From the NCBI RefSeq assembly GCF_000832985.1, contig NZ_CP009920.1, positions 2,846,501 to 2,910,500 of the forward strand: 64,000 bases of DNA, read 5' to 3'. Position numbers and translations under genes: made by a program. Origin of the DNA: Priestia megaterium NBRC 15308 = ATCC 14581 (GTDB lineage: Bacteria; Bacillota; Bacilli; Bacillales; Bacillaceae_H). The notes below the pieces were generated by a model. It made no database searches. It had not been told where the DNA came from and saw only the letters and a list, made by a program, of their open reading frames with translations. This document shows positions 43,880 to 53,667 of the stretch, piece by piece. Position 1 is the stretch's first letter; each line of letters opens with the position of its first letter.

Positions 43880-46501
43880 ATGGATCCAATGAGAGAAGAG
43901 TTAGGGATATTATCTGATAAAGAAATGACGTTGCAAACTCTTAATCTGAATAATGTACCGTCTGTTGAATTAGTTGACCCCAAAACCTGTTCATATCCAG
44001 TGATAGGGAGGAAGTATGGTCACCATAGCGGAAGAGATATTGTCATCGTAAATACAAAGGATCAAGCAATATATGAAGGATATGATTATTTTACGAAAAT
44101 GTATGCAATAGACAAAGAATATTTCCTAGAAGTGGAAGGGCTGAACGTAAAATCAGTACAAGTAGTTACTAGTGAACACGTTGTATTTAATGAAATACCC
44201 ATTCGAACAAAAGCCTTCGGCTGGAAATTAGAACGGATAAACAGCATGGATGTACCGGAAATGTTGGTAAGCATAGCCATTCGAGCGCTTTATGTAACGG
44301 GAGCTAAAAGCGGCTTTGTCAAAATGGGGGTATTAGAAAATGGAGAGTGTATCGTCACAGATATTAACTCATCAGAAAGTGAATGGATAGAAAATCCATT
44401 AAAGCCTAGTGTTCTTTTTAGCATGGGTGCTGACGTTGAGTTTATGTTAAGTTGTGATGGAGAGCTTCTACCAGCTTCTACTTTTTTTTCTGTTGAAGGT
44501 CCGATAGGCTGTGATGAAAGACAAATAGAGCAAGATAGCGGTGAGTATGCATTAGTAGAAGTTAGGCCTGAAAAAGCGAATTCATCAACAGAACTATTTG
44601 AGAATATTCAAAAATTAATAGAAAAAGCATCTGCACAGGTACCATATGAAAATATTCATTTTCGGGCAGGCAGCATGCCGTTTTCAGGGTATCAATGTGG
44701 AGGACATATTCATTTTGGCATTCCGCTTTCTTTATCCTTATTAAGAGCTCTTGACCACTACCTTGCTATTCCCGTAGCGCTGATAGAAGAATCTAAGACC
44801 GCTAAACTCAGACGGAAGACGAACCATGGAGGCCTTGGACGCTATCGTGAGAAACCGTATGGATTTGAGTATTTAACTTTAAGCTCTTGGATTATCGACC
44901 CTAGAATTACTCTCTCCACTTTAGCTCTTGCTCAGCTAGTTGCTACCCATCATCATGAATTAAAAAGCGAATTTTTATTTCATCCACTTACGCAGCGTGC
45001 CTACTATCAAGGGAATAAAATCTTTCTTAAACGAATGTGGAAAGATATCAAGGCCAATCTTATGAAAACATCCAGCTATCCACACTATCAAAATGAACTA
45101 TCTTTTCTATTTGAAATGATAGAAAAAGAAATTCCTTGTGATGAATCAAAGGATATTCGTAGGAATTGGAATGTAAAGATTTCTAAAGAAATCTATGACC
45201 GCGGACATATTATTCAAATCCCCAAAAAGCTCCGTTTAAAATACGGCCTCAAAGAGGGGCAGTCTACGATTGTTAGTGCAGGAAAGGCAATATCAACTGC
45301 AACTGTTCATTCTTATCCTTTTTCATTTCGCCATCCAAATATGGTTCAACTCTCTAAATCTCTCCGTGATAAACTATCTCTCCCGAAAGATTGGTGCCCC
45401 AAGCTATCAGCTTCAGAAGGCATCATAACTTTAGGTCCTATCATTGGCATTCTTGCTAACCGTCCTTTTGAAAGACAAACAACCTATTTCCATCATCTAT
45501 GTCGCTTAGCAACTGAAAAGCGAATGCTTGTATATGTGTTTGAACCCGAAGATATTGATTGGGAGAAAAAATTGGTTAAAGGAACAACCATTAACGGTGA
45601 AGGGCTTTTTCCTTTTCCTGCTGTTATTTATGACCGTTATTTCATAGATGGTAGAAAGAATATTTTAATAGATGAAGTAAGGGCAAAACTCCAGGCGATT
45701 TATAAAATTCCTTTTGTTAATTCTTCAAATTTGTTTCAGCTTACGGGAGATAAGTGGGCAACATATGAACTTCTTATGAAAGAATATGAAGAATTTCTTC
45801 CAGAGTCACGTCTCGTACAAAATTCTGCTGACATTGCAGAAATGCTTGATAGCTATGGAGAAGTTTATTTAAAACCGCTTGGCGGAGCCTTAAGTAAAGG
45901 AGTCATGCGTATCGTTCGCCGACCAACAGGCATCTTTTGGTTCGATCTTAATAAAAAAGAGCTGCATCAATTCAGTAATATGGAAGAATTATTTACTTTG
46001 CTCTCTCCTTTGATGAAAAACAATCCTTATCTTGTTCAAGAAGGAATTCGCAGAAAACAGCATAAAGATAAAAATTTGGAAATACGGGTTTATATGCAAA
46101 AAAATGAAAAGCAAATTTGGCTTCGAACGGGTATGGTTGCGCGTCTCACCGGTGAAGATGTGCTAACGGAAGATTCTGAAACGAATATGCGCCTCAGCAA
46201 AATATTAAACAGTTTATATCCTGATCCAACAGACAGAAGGCTCATTATAAACCAATTAGCTAAAATATCTAAAAATATTGTTGCAACAGTAGAGGAGAAA
46301 GTAGGTCCTTTTGGGGAGCTGGCGGTAGATTTATGTATAGATCAGTACGGTTCCATAAAGTTACTTGAAATAAATGCAAAACCAGATAGTCTATTCTCAC
46401 AAATTAGAGCCTACAAGCTGCGTACTTTGGCGGGGATTCGTCTGCTTAATTATGCGTCTTCACTGGCTGGTTACGAAGAAGAAAAGGAGGATGTAACATG
46501 A
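43880..46501 (+). CDS. COOH-NH2 ligase / YheCD-type ATP-grasp fusion protein (873 aa)
   Basis: Two peptide-bond-forming modules in one protein. Residues about 30-170 are an unassigned N-terminal part. About 180-400 resembles the phage-type COOH-NH2 ligase family of glutamine synthetase/glutamate-cysteine ligase fold: GADVEFML (184-191), GEYALVEVRPEKANSS (about 221) and CGGHIHFG (273-280) supply the acidic and His metal ligands. About 430-510 is an RGHIIQIPKKLRLKYGL-type beta domain as in YheC/YheD spore-coat proteins, and about 515-850 is a YheCD-type ATP-grasp (VYLKPLGGALSKGVMRI about 662; LAVDLCIDQYGSIKLLEINA about 814). First gene of the operon, strong AGGAGG site; its stop overlaps the next start (ATGA). 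Confidence 0.75.
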   Translation: MDPMREELGILSDKEMTLQTLNLNNVPSVELVDPKTCSYPVIGRKYGHHSGRDIVIVNTKDQAIYEGYDYFTKMYAIDKEYFLEVEGLNVKSVQVVTSEHVVFNEIPIRTKAFGWKLERINSMDVPEMLVSIAIRALYVTGAKSGFVKMGVLENGECIVTDINSSESEWIENPLKPSVLFSMGADVEFMLSCDGELLPASTFFSVEGPIGCDERQIEQDSGEYALVEVRPEKANSSTELFENIQKLIEKASAQVPYENIHFRAGSMPFSGYQCGGHIHFGIPLSLSLLRALDHYLAIPVALIEESKTAKLRRKTNHGGLGRYREKPYGFEYLTLSSWIIDPRITLSTLALAQLVATHHHELKSEFLFHPLTQRAYYQGNKIFLKRMWKDIKANLMKTSSYPHYQNELSFLFEMIEKEIPCDESKDIRRNWNVKISKEIYDRGHIIQIPKKLRLKYGLKEGQSTIVSAGKAISTATVHSYPFSFRHPNMVQLSKSLRDKLSLPKDWCPKLSASEGIITLGPIIGILANRPFERQTTYFHHLCRLATEKRMLVYVFEPEDIDWEKKLVKGTTINGEGLFPFPAVIYDRYFIDGRKNILIDEVRAKLQAIYKIPFVNSSNLFQLTGDKWATYELLMKEYEEFLPESRLVQNSADIAEMLDSYGEVYLKPLGGALSKGVMRIVRRPTGIFWFDLNKKELHQFSNMEELFTLLSPLMKNNPYLVQEGIRRKQHKDKNLEIRVYMQKNEKQIWLRTGMVARLTGEDVLTEDSETNMRLSKILNSLYPDPTDRRLIINQLAKISKNIVATVEEKVGPFGELAVDLCIDQYGSIKLLEINAKPDSLFSQIRAYKLRTLAGIRLLNYASSLAGYEEEKEDVT

Positions 46502-47907
46502 AGCACTTCACATTAAATGAAATCCTTAAACAAACGGGGGGAGACCTTTGTTATGGATCAGGAAATCCTGTTATTAAACATGCTATAAACTACGCTAAAA
46601 AGGATATAGAGGATCATACACTCATCTTTCATTTAGATAGAGAACCGATTAGAGGGAAGTATTGGAAAGAAAATCATTCAATTGTCGTTATAACAGATCA
46701 CCCTGAGCTGTGCACGAACTTAGAGGGAAATATTATTCTTGTTAAAACAGCTCAATTAGAAGAGGCTTATTGGAAATTTATCGAATACTACCGAGGGCTT
46801 TTTGATCTTCCTGTTATTGGTGTTACAGGAACTTGTGGAAAAACGACCACAAAAGAGATGATCCGACAAATATTAATTGAAGATTATAAAGTGAAAGCTA
46901 CGTGGATGAGTATGAATTCTATGTCTGTAAATCTACGTTATTTAACAGGTATTGATGATACGACAGAAGTAGCTGTTTTTGAAATGCCTGTCGCTTATCC
47001 GGGCTATTTAAAAGTTGCGTGTCGCTACTTTCAGCCACAAATACGAATTCTATTAAATATAGGCGTGCACCATCTCGCTGATTGTGAAACACCTGAAGAA
47101 TATATGAAAGCAAAAGCCGAAATTGTAGAAGGCTTAGATCCAAACAGCGGCATTTTGATTTTAAACGCAGATGATGAAAATATTAAGAGAGTGCTTGATG
47201 TTAGGCACCTTCAAAATGTTGTATATATAGGTAAAAATGGTAGTTCCCAATTTCAAGCAAAAGATATTAAATATGCTAATGGAGGAATGGCTTTTACTTT
47301 AAAGTACCAAAACACAGAATACGATGCTTTTATCCCTGGATATGGTGAACATAATGTGTATAATGCACTGGCTGCCATTGCTGCAGTATTTTATGTGGGC
47401 GTTGATATTTCCGTTGCCATACAAAGACTTAGCTTGTTTGAACAAGTAGAAGAACATTTGGAATTTAAAAGAGGAATGAATGAATGTACGGTAATTAATG
47501 ATACATGGAACTCTTCACCTTTATCGATGGCTACAGCTCTTGGAGTTCTTAGTGATATGTCAAAAGAGAAACAATCTATTGCTTTATTAGGTTACATGCC
47601 TCAGCTAGGAGAAGGACCTTATGCAATTAAACAATATGAAGATATGGGAAAAAAAGCAGCGGAATCAAAGATTGATATTTTAGTGGTAGTAGGAGAAGAA
47701 GCAAAAGCTATTGGGACAGGAGCTTTAAAATGTGGAATGGACCCTAATAAAGTCTATTTTTGTAAGACTGGTGATGAAGTATACAATGTGCTAGCGCCAT
47801 ATTTAAATGAAAATACAATGATTTTATTAAAAGTAACGCACCGTGTTATGACAAAACCTACTTTTAAGGAATTAAGAAATAAACTTATTCCAGACAACGA
47901 AGAGTAA
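46498..47907 (+). CDS. MurF-like Mur ligase (ATP-dependent amide ligase)
   Basis: 469 residues of Mur-ligase architecture: N-terminal substrate domain (about 1-100), ATPase with P-loop [15 protein letters not shown] (about 106-120), and C-terminal Rossmann-like domain. The MurF-like features are [15 protein letters not shown] (compare the NDAYNANP-type motif of MurF) and [13 protein letters not shown]. Mur ligases couple an amino acid or dipeptide to an acyl phosphate. It is not in a cell-wall cluster, and is translationally coupled to the COOH-NH2 ligase/ATP-grasp gene, so it probably works on a small molecule. The N-terminal domain is not the usual MurF UDP-binding one as far as I can tell. 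Confidence 0.75.
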   Translation: MKHFTLNEILKQTGGDLCYGSGNPVIKHAINYAKKDIEDHTLIFHLDREPIRGKYWKENHSIVVITDHPELCTNLEGNIILVKTAQLEEAYWKFIEYYRGLFDLPVIGVTGTCGKTTTKEMIRQILIEDYKVKATWMSMNSMSVNLRYLTGIDDTTEVAVFEMPVAYPGYLKVACRYFQPQIRILLNIGVHHLADCETPEEYMKAKAEIVEGLDPNSGILILNADDENIKRVLDVRHLQNVVYIGKNGSSQFQAKDIKYANGGMAFTLKYQNTEYDAFIPGYGEHNVYNALAAIAAVFYVGVDISVAIQRLSLFEQVEEHLEFKRGMNECTVINDTWNSSPLSMATALGVLSDMSKEKQSIALLGYMPQLGEGPYAIKQYEDMGKKAAESKIDILVVVGEEAKAIGTGALKCGMDPNKVYFCKTGDEVYNVLAPYLNENTMILLKVTHRVMTKPTFKELRNKLIPDNEE

Positions 47908-47920
47908 AAGGAGGATAGAC

Positions 47921-49438
47921 ATGAAGAAGACTAAACAGCTAAGAGAGTTGATAGAAAGTAAACAGCTAGAGTTTATTATGGAGGCTCACAGTGCGCTATC
48001 TGCAAAGATTGTAGAAGAAGCAGGGTTCAAAGGGATATGGGCCAGCGGCCTATCATTATCTGCAGCACTGGGTGTAAGAGATAATAATGAGGCTTCATGG
48101 ACACAGGTATTAGACATCTTAGAGTTTATGAGTGACGCAACGTCCATTCCAATTCTTCTAGATGGTGATACAGGCTATGGGAACTTTAATAATGCAAGAA
48201 GATTAGTTAAGAAATTGGAGCAGCGAGACATTCCAGGCGTATGTATTGAAGATAAATTGTTTCCAAAAACAAACTCATTTATTAAAGGTGAAGCACAGCC
48301 GCTTGCAGATATTAATGAATTTTGCGGCAAAATCAAAGCAATGAAAGATAGCCAAAATGACGAAGATTTTGTAGTGGTATCGCGTGTAGAAGCTTTTATT
48401 GCAGGGTGGGGGCTGAAGGAAGCTTTAAAACGTGCAGAAGCTTATCGCCAAGCGGGAACCGACGCCGTTTTGATTCATAGTAAAAGGTCAGATATGACAG
48501 AGATTGAAGCTTTTATGAAAGAGTGGGGAAACAGGCTTCCGGTTATTATTGTTCCAACCAAATATTATTCAGTTCCAACTGATAAATTTAGTGATTTAGG
48601 AATTAGCTTGAGCATTTGGGCCAACCATAACTTAAGATCTTCCATTACAGCTATGCAAAAAACGTCCGCTCAGATTTATTACGATAAAAGCTTGATTAAC
48701 GTAGAAAAAAATGTCTCTCCGCTTGAGGAAGTTTTCCGTCTTCAAAAAGCTGAAGAGCTAGACATCGCAGAGAAACTTTATTTAAGCTCTGCCAACCATA
48801 GCATGAACGCTATGATTCTGGTAAAAGAATCAGCAAATGAAGCTTTGATAACTGAGCAGATAAATCAGTTAAAAAAAGTCGGCGTGACAAATAGTATAAA
48901 AGTAGGTTCCGACAAAGCTATGGAAGATAAGGCGTTTCCTAATAAAGGGGAATTATATCATCTCTATGCTGCAAGAGATAAGTTAGGAACGGCTACTTTA
49001 ATAAGCGATAGTAACATCGTATATAAAACACATGTTTTTGAGGAGTTAATTCATGAAAGTGGCGATATCACTATTGTAGCAGGAGCTGATTATGAGTTAA
49101 AAGGGAATCAAACATCTTATGTAACTGCTAAACTTCCCTATTCCAAGCAGCTGTATTCCAAAACAGTAGACTTGATTCAAATGTCGCGCAATCCAAACTC
49201 TAACAACATTCACGGTGAATTCATTGGTCTTTGGAAAGTTTCCGCAAAAGGCACTGAGGTTGTAAAAAAAGCTTTGGAAGAACTGGCGCAAAGAAAAGAT
49301 TTTGCTCAGCTCACGTTTTCTGATTTCTTTAATTATGTTAATCTAATTCACCCGGTTGCTGTTAAATATACAATGGGGTCATGGATAGATACCGAAACGT
49401 ATACAAAGATTCAAAAAGATGGTGGGAAAAATGATTAG
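47921..49438 (+). CDS. aepX: Phosphoenolpyruvate mutase with C-terminal nucleotidyltransferase-like domain
   Basis: 505 residues. Residues 1-290 are PEP mutase, converting PEP to phosphonopyruvate, the entry step of nearly all C-P biosynthesis. The diagnostic motif is [10 protein letters not shown] (110-119), with DGDTGYGN (81-88) for metal and substrate. The rest (about 295-505) resembles a sugar/phosphonate nucleotidyltransferase ([20 protein letters not shown], compare the LESDVIYEKNALETLV of the 50554 protein) but lacks the N-terminal LAAGxGxR signature, so it may be inactive or regulatory. Strong AAGGAGG site, 13 bases after the Mur ligase. Confidence 0.88.
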   Translation: MKKTKQLRELIESKQLEFIMEAHSALSAKIVEEAGFKGIWASGLSLSAALGVRDNNEASWTQVLDILEFMSDATSIPILLDGDTGYGNFNNARRLVKKLEQRDIPGVCIEDKLFPKTNSFIKGEAQPLADINEFCGKIKAMKDSQNDEDFVVVSRVEAFIAGWGLKEALKRAEAYRQAGTDAVLIHSKRSDMTEIEAFMKEWGNRLPVIIVPTKYYSVPTDKFSDLGISLSIWANHNLRSSITAMQKTSAQIYYDKSLINVEKNVSPLEEVFRLQKAEELDIAEKLYLSSANHSMNAMILVKESANEALITEQINQLKKVGVTNSIKVGSDKAMEDKAFPNKGELYHLYAARDKLGTATLISDSNIVYKTHVFEELIHESGDITIVAGADYELKGNQTSYVTAKLPYSKQLYSKTVDLIQMSRNPNSNNIHGEFIGLWKVSAKGTEVVKKALEELAQRKDFAQLTFSDFFNYVNLIHPVAVKYTMGSWIDTETYTKIQKDGGKND

Positions 49439-50561
49439 TACGTCCGTATTTGGAACTCAATTAAAAAAACTAGGTTTTCAATTTTATAGCGGGGTTCCTT
49501 GTTCCTATCTTAAACATCTTATTAACTATGCTATCAACGAATGTGAATATGTTGCAGCAGCAAACGAAGGAGAAGCGGTAGCGATTGCTGCTGGCGCATC
49601 AATTGCTGGCAACAAAGCAGTTGTTTTAATGCAGAACTCCGGATTAGCAAATGCTGTTTCCCCTTTAACCTCTCTTATTCATCCGTTTAAAATTCCTGTC
49701 CTTGGATTTGTCAGTTTTCGCGGAGAACCTGGATGTCCAGATGAACCGCAGCATGAATTAATGGGAGAAATTACTCCTGCCCTGCTAAATACGATGAAAA
49801 TAAAATGGGAATATTTTTCTTTTGATTTTGCGGAAGTTAAAAAACAATTACAGCGGGCTAATCAAGCTATTGAAAATAATGAAAGCTACTTCTTTATTGT
49901 AAAAAAAGGAACGTTTGAGCCAGTTAAGCTTTTAGAAAAATCAATGAAAAACATTACTCCTAAAATGAGAAGTGAACAGATAACAACCGACGAGTTACCT
50001 TCAAGGTATGAGGCATTACAAGTAGTTAATTCATTAAAAGACAACGATACTATTCAATTGGCCGCTACAGGAAAAACAGGAAGAGAGCTTTACGAAATAG
50101 AAGACGCAAGAAATAATTTTTATATGGTTGGATCTATGGGGTGCGTTAGTTCCATTGGTTTAGGCTTAGCTTTGAGCAGAAATGAAAAGAACATCATTAC
50201 AATTGATGGAGACGGAGCGTTGCTTATGCGCATGGGAAATCTAGCAACCAACGGATACTACTGTCCAGCAAATTTATTACACATTCTTTTAGACAATCAA
50301 ACCCATGATTCTACAGGGGGACAACATACGGTCTCTCATAACATTAATTTCGTAGATATTGCTTCTTCCTGTGGGTATCAAAATTCTATTCATGTTCATA
50401 ACTTACATGAGTTAGAGACGTATATCAAACAGTGGAAAAGTGATAAAAAATTAACGTTTTTATATCTTAAAATAGCGAAAGGATCTAAAAAGAACCTGGG
50501 GCGTCCTGAAATGAAGCCTTATGAAGTCAAAGAAAGACTGCAGGTGTTTTTAGATGATTAA
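49431..50561 (+). CDS. aepY: Phosphonopyruvate decarboxylase
   Basis: 376-residue thiamine diphosphate enzyme converting phosphonopyruvate to phosphonoacetaldehyde, which pulls the unfavourable PEP mutase reaction forward. Catalytic Glu region [15 protein letters not shown] (about 44) and the ThDP/Mg motif [19 protein letters not shown] (about 256; GDG...N). The start is ATG 49431 with GGTGGG upstream, overlapping the aepX end by 8 bases; an in-frame ATG at 49419 would hold that site. Overlaps the next gene by 8 bases as well. Confidence 0.9.
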   Translation: MISTSVFGTQLKKLGFQFYSGVPCSYLKHLINYAINECEYVAAANEGEAVAIAAGASIAGNKAVVLMQNSGLANAVSPLTSLIHPFKIPVLGFVSFRGEPGCPDEPQHELMGEITPALLNTMKIKWEYFSFDFAEVKKQLQRANQAIENNESYFFIVKKGTFEPVKLLEKSMKNITPKMRSEQITTDELPSRYEALQVVNSLKDNDTIQLAATGKTGRELYEIEDARNNFYMVGSMGCVSSIGLGLALSRNEKNIITIDGDGALLMRMGNLATNGYYCPANLLHILLDNQTHDSTGGQHTVSHNINFVDIASSCGYQNSIHVHNLHELETYIKQWKSDKKLTFLYLKIAKGSKKNLGRPEMKPYEVKERLQVFLDD

Positions 50562-52395
50562 AACAGCTGTTATTCTAGCTGCAGGGATGGGGAGCAGGAT
50601 TCGTAAAAGAGCTGGAAACCGCCCTAAAGGTTTTTTGATGATTGATGAAAAATCGATTATTGAACATTCCATTTCGAAGTTAATAAAAGCAGGAGTCAAG
50701 ACGATTTTTATTGGAACAGGATATATGAAAGAAGAATATGAAAAGCTAATGGTTAGATATCCTCAAATAAAATGTGTTTATAATTCTAGATACGAAACAA
50801 CGGGAAGCCTGTTTACGCTGTATCAATTTAAAAATTATATTAAAGAAGATTTTTTACTATTGGAATCAGATGTAATTTATGAAAAGAATGCGTTGGAAAC
50901 ATTAGTAAACCACTCGAGATCAGATGTCATACTAGCAAGTAAGTTGAACGGTGCTGGCGATGAAGTTTATATTGAAGCTGATGAAAATAATAACCTTAAG
51001 AATATGTCAAAACAAAAAGAAGAGTTGAATAGTATCTATGCAGAACTAGTTGGTTTAACCAAACTCTCTTATGCTACATTTCAGAGACTTTGTGATGAAG
51101 CAAATACGCTGTTCCAGTTTAATCAAACGATCGATTATGAATATGGCCTCGTTAAAATTTCCGAAAAAGCAAATGTGTATGTTCATAAACTGGATAATTT
51201 GGCATGGTGTGAAGTGGATGATGAAGATCACTGGGCAAGAGCAACTGCTATTGTTTATCCGATTATTAAAGCTCGAGAAGGTATTACGCATCCAGTTAAG
51301 AGAAGTATACTCCTAAACCCCGGACCGGCAACTACAACAGATACCGTCAAATATGCTCAAATAGTGGAAGACATTTGCCCGAGAGAAAAAGAATTTGGAG
51401 AGACGATGGAATTTATCTCTGCTGAACTAACAAAATTTGTGGGGAATCCAGAAAAGTATACTACGGTATTATTCGGCGGATCTGGAACGGCGGCAGTGGA
51501 ATCGATTTTAAGTTCAGTAATTGATAACGGTACGGTTGTTATTATCAATAATGGTCCATACGGTGAAAGAATGTGTAAAATCGCTGAAATTTATGGACTG
51601 AATTATTTAGAATATAAAAGCTCCGCCGAGCAGGCTATTGATATGAACAACTTAGAAATTTTTATAAAAAAGATTTCAACGAACGTTTCTTATCTGGCGC
51701 TTGTTCACTGTGAAACTTCCACGGGGCTTCTTAATGATATTGGAAAAATTGGGGAATTTTGTGCAGTGAAAAATATCGAAATGATTGTGGATGCAATGAG
51801 TTCGTATGCAGCTGTTCCAATTGACATGCAAAAAATGAATATAAGCTATCTGGCCGCAAGTGCAAATAAGAACCTTCAAGGAATGGCAGGCGTGTCGTTT
51901 GTTATAGCAAATAAAGACCGGTTAGAAAAAACGGAGCAAATAAAGCCTCGTAACCTTTATCTTCATTTATATGATCAGTATCGATATTTCCAAATGAATA
52001 AACAATTGCGTTTTACTCCTCCTGTTCAGACTATGTACGCCTTAAAGCAGGCAATTATAGAAACTCAGTGGGAAGGAATTGAGAAACGATATGAACGCTA
52101 CTCAAAATCATGGACTACTTTAACGGATGGAATTACTCAACTTGGGTTAACCTATTTGGTTCCTGAAACACATCATTCTAAAATTATTACCTCTATCCTC
52201 GAGCCTTCCGATAAAAAGTATAATTTTGATATTATGCATGATTTTTTTTATAAACAAGGATTCACCATTTATCCTGGGAAAATTGATAAATTAGAAACGT
52301 TTCGAATAGCAAATATTGGTGATATCACATATAGAGATATAGAAAGATTTCTTCATCTTCTTGAACAATATCTTAACGGTCTAAAAGGAGAGTGA
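50554..52395 (+). CDS. Fused phosphonate cytidylyltransferase / 2-AEP-pyruvate transaminase (PntC-PhnW type)
   Basis: 613 residues in two modules. About 1-240 is a nucleotidyltransferase (ILAAGMGSRIRKRAGNRPKG, residues 7-26; metal-binding LESDVIYE about 107; VDDEDHW about 226) like PntC, which makes CMP-2-aminoethylphosphonate. About 248-613 is a class V aminotransferase like PhnW (LLNPGPATTTDTVKYAQ at the start, PLP Lys in ASANKNLQGMAG about 441) that in the biosynthetic direction forms AEP from phosphonoacetaldehyde. The same fusion is known in Treponema-type phosphonate pathways. Overlaps aepY by 8 bases. Confidence 0.87.
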   Translation: MIKTAVILAAGMGSRIRKRAGNRPKGFLMIDEKSIIEHSISKLIKAGVKTIFIGTGYMKEEYEKLMVRYPQIKCVYNSRYETTGSLFTLYQFKNYIKEDFLLLESDVIYEKNALETLVNHSRSDVILASKLNGAGDEVYIEADENNNLKNMSKQKEELNSIYAELVGLTKLSYATFQRLCDEANTLFQFNQTIDYEYGLVKISEKANVYVHKLDNLAWCEVDDEDHWARATAIVYPIIKAREGITHPVKRSILLNPGPATTTDTVKYAQIVEDICPREKEFGETMEFISAELTKFVGNPEKYTTVLFGGSGTAAVESILSSVIDNGTVVIINNGPYGERMCKIAEIYGLNYLEYKSSAEQAIDMNNLEIFIKKISTNVSYLALVHCETSTGLLNDIGKIGEFCAVKNIEMIVDAMSSYAAVPIDMQKMNISYLAASANKNLQGMAGVSFVIANKDRLEKTEQIKPRNLYLHLYDQYRYFQMNKQLRFTPPVQTMYALKQAIIETQWEGIEKRYERYSKSWTTLTDGITQLGLTYLVPETHHSKIITSILEPSDKKYNFDIMHDFFYKQGFTIYPGKIDKLETFRIANIGDITYRDIERFLHLLEQYLNGLKGE

Positions 52396-52402
52396 GAAAA
52401 AG

Positions 52403-52825
52403 TTGAATCAAAAATTAGCTGTAGCAGTTATGGTGGTAAATCAAGATCATCACGTGCTTCTAGTCAAGAACCATAGACGGGGATGGGAATTTCCAGGCGG
52501 TTTTGTTGAAGCAGGTGAATCAATAAAAGATGCGGGGATACGAGAAGTTAAAGAAGAATCTGGAATTGTTATTGAAGTGACCAACTTTCTAGGAGTAGAA
52601 CAAGATGTTAAACGATCTACTACTGTTATTTTATTAAAGGGAAAAGCGATTAGCGGAGAAATTTCTGTCTCCAATGAAACGCAGGATGTGGGATATTTTA
52701 CGTTAGAGGAAGCAAAAAATATAATTAAATTAGATAACTTTAAGGATCGAATGGCTAGATGTCTAAAAGAGACTGAAATACCATTTTTCTATGTTTTAAA
52801 AGACACAGGCTCTTTTTACGTATAG
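52403..52825 (+). CDS. NUDIX hydrolase
   Basis: 140 residues with a clear Nudix box GGFVEAGESIKDAGIREVKE followed by ESGIV (about residues 32-55). Hydrolyses nucleoside diphosphate-linked compounds. Starts at TTG 52403 with AAAAGGAGAG upstream, 7 bases after the fusion gene, so it belongs to the operon. It might act on CMP-AEP or clean up a by-product; this is inference. It closes the operon before a strong terminator. Confidence 0.8.
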   Translation: MNQKLAVAVMVVNQDHHVLLVKNHRRGWEFPGGFVEAGESIKDAGIREVKEESGIVIEVTNFLGVEQDVKRSTTVILLKGKAISGEISVSNETQDVGYFTLEEAKNIIKLDNFKDRMARCLKETEIPFFYVLKDTGSFYV

Positions 52826-52876
52826 GCGGAAGGTTTTCTGTGTTGTGCTAGAAATGAAGCCTGAACGCGATTAAAT

Positions 52877-52918
52877 AAAAAATGCTCATCGTCATGCATG
52901 ACGATGAGCATTTTTTTA
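52877..52918. terminator. Bidirectional terminator after the phosphonate operon
   Basis: About 18-bp perfect stem (AATGCTCATCGTCATG arm) with A- and T-runs; shared with convergent alsD. Confidence 0.92.
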
Positions 52919-52937
52919 TCAGTAAAAGTATCGTTGT

Positions 52938-53651
52938 TTATTCAGCCGTCGCAATTTCTTCTTCTACATCATGGTCTTCTAAATTAGCATTTAAAAATTC
53001 ACTTGTTTCCGATAAATTGAGATTTAATTTCGTTTTTTTGCAGATTTGAATTGTAACATCCTGAACAGAGATATCTAAAACATGTCCCCCTTCTTTTTTA
53101 TATTCATCAATAAAGTGCAGGTGGTAGCCTGGAACACCGATGCCTGAAGAATATTCTGGCGTATAAAAACCTGCTAGGGTTCCATTTACATCTAAAAATG
53201 TAAATGTAGGCTGATCAGCAGCCGCATCTACCATAGAAGGATAGGGCTTCTCTTGCTTTGCAACCGTGCGCGTTTTTACTTCCTTAAACTTCCCGTCAAT
53301 GCGAACTGCATAGAATAAATTCGGGCTAGGAATAAGCTCGTTCATTAAGGTTTCTAGTTGTTCACGATTCATTTCCTTTTCTACACGATAAGAGATATCT
53401 TCATAAAAGGTTGTCATAATGGCAAAAGGTGTTTTTGCATCTTCGCCAATAGGCGCGGCTTTCCCATCAGCAATATGATAAAATTCTCCGTCAAAGGCAA
53501 TCATTTCACCGTCCAATTGATTAAACGTACCGATGCCGAAATCACCTTTCTTAGCTAAATCCTTGTATGTGACAACACCGTCAAATACTCCGTCTAATAA
53601 AGCGATCATGGTGGAAGTTTGGTGAATCGTTAATTTTTCTTTATTGCTCAT
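52938..53651 (-). CDS. alsD: Alpha-acetolactate decarboxylase AlsD
   Basis: 237 residues. Converts acetolactate to acetoin. Signatures: TIHQTSTMIALLDGVFDGV near the N-terminus, GIGTFNQLDGEMIAFDGEFY (about residue 36) and the zinc site region GYHLHFIDEYKKEGGHVLD (about 175). Lies 16 bases after alsS in a two-gene operon. ATG with AAAGGA upstream. Confidence 0.93.
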   Translation of the reverse strand: MSNKEKLTIHQTSTMIALLDGVFDGVVTYKDLAKKGDFGIGTFNQLDGEMIAFDGEFYHIADGKAAPIGEDAKTPFAIMTTFYEDISYRVEKEMNREQLETLMNELIPSPNLFYAVRIDGKFKEVKTRTVAKQEKPYPSMVDAAADQPTFTFLDVNGTLAGFYTPEYSSGIGVPGYHLHFIDEYKKEGGHVLDISVQDVTIQICKKTKLNLNLSETSEFLNANLEDHDVEEEIATAE

Positions 53652-53667
53652 TCTTTACTCAGTCCTT

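Noticed and set aside
44086-44280. Antisense and alternate-frame short frames throughout 42-53 kb
   Set aside because: Each overlaps a long, motif-bearing gene in another frame and lacks its own ribosome site.
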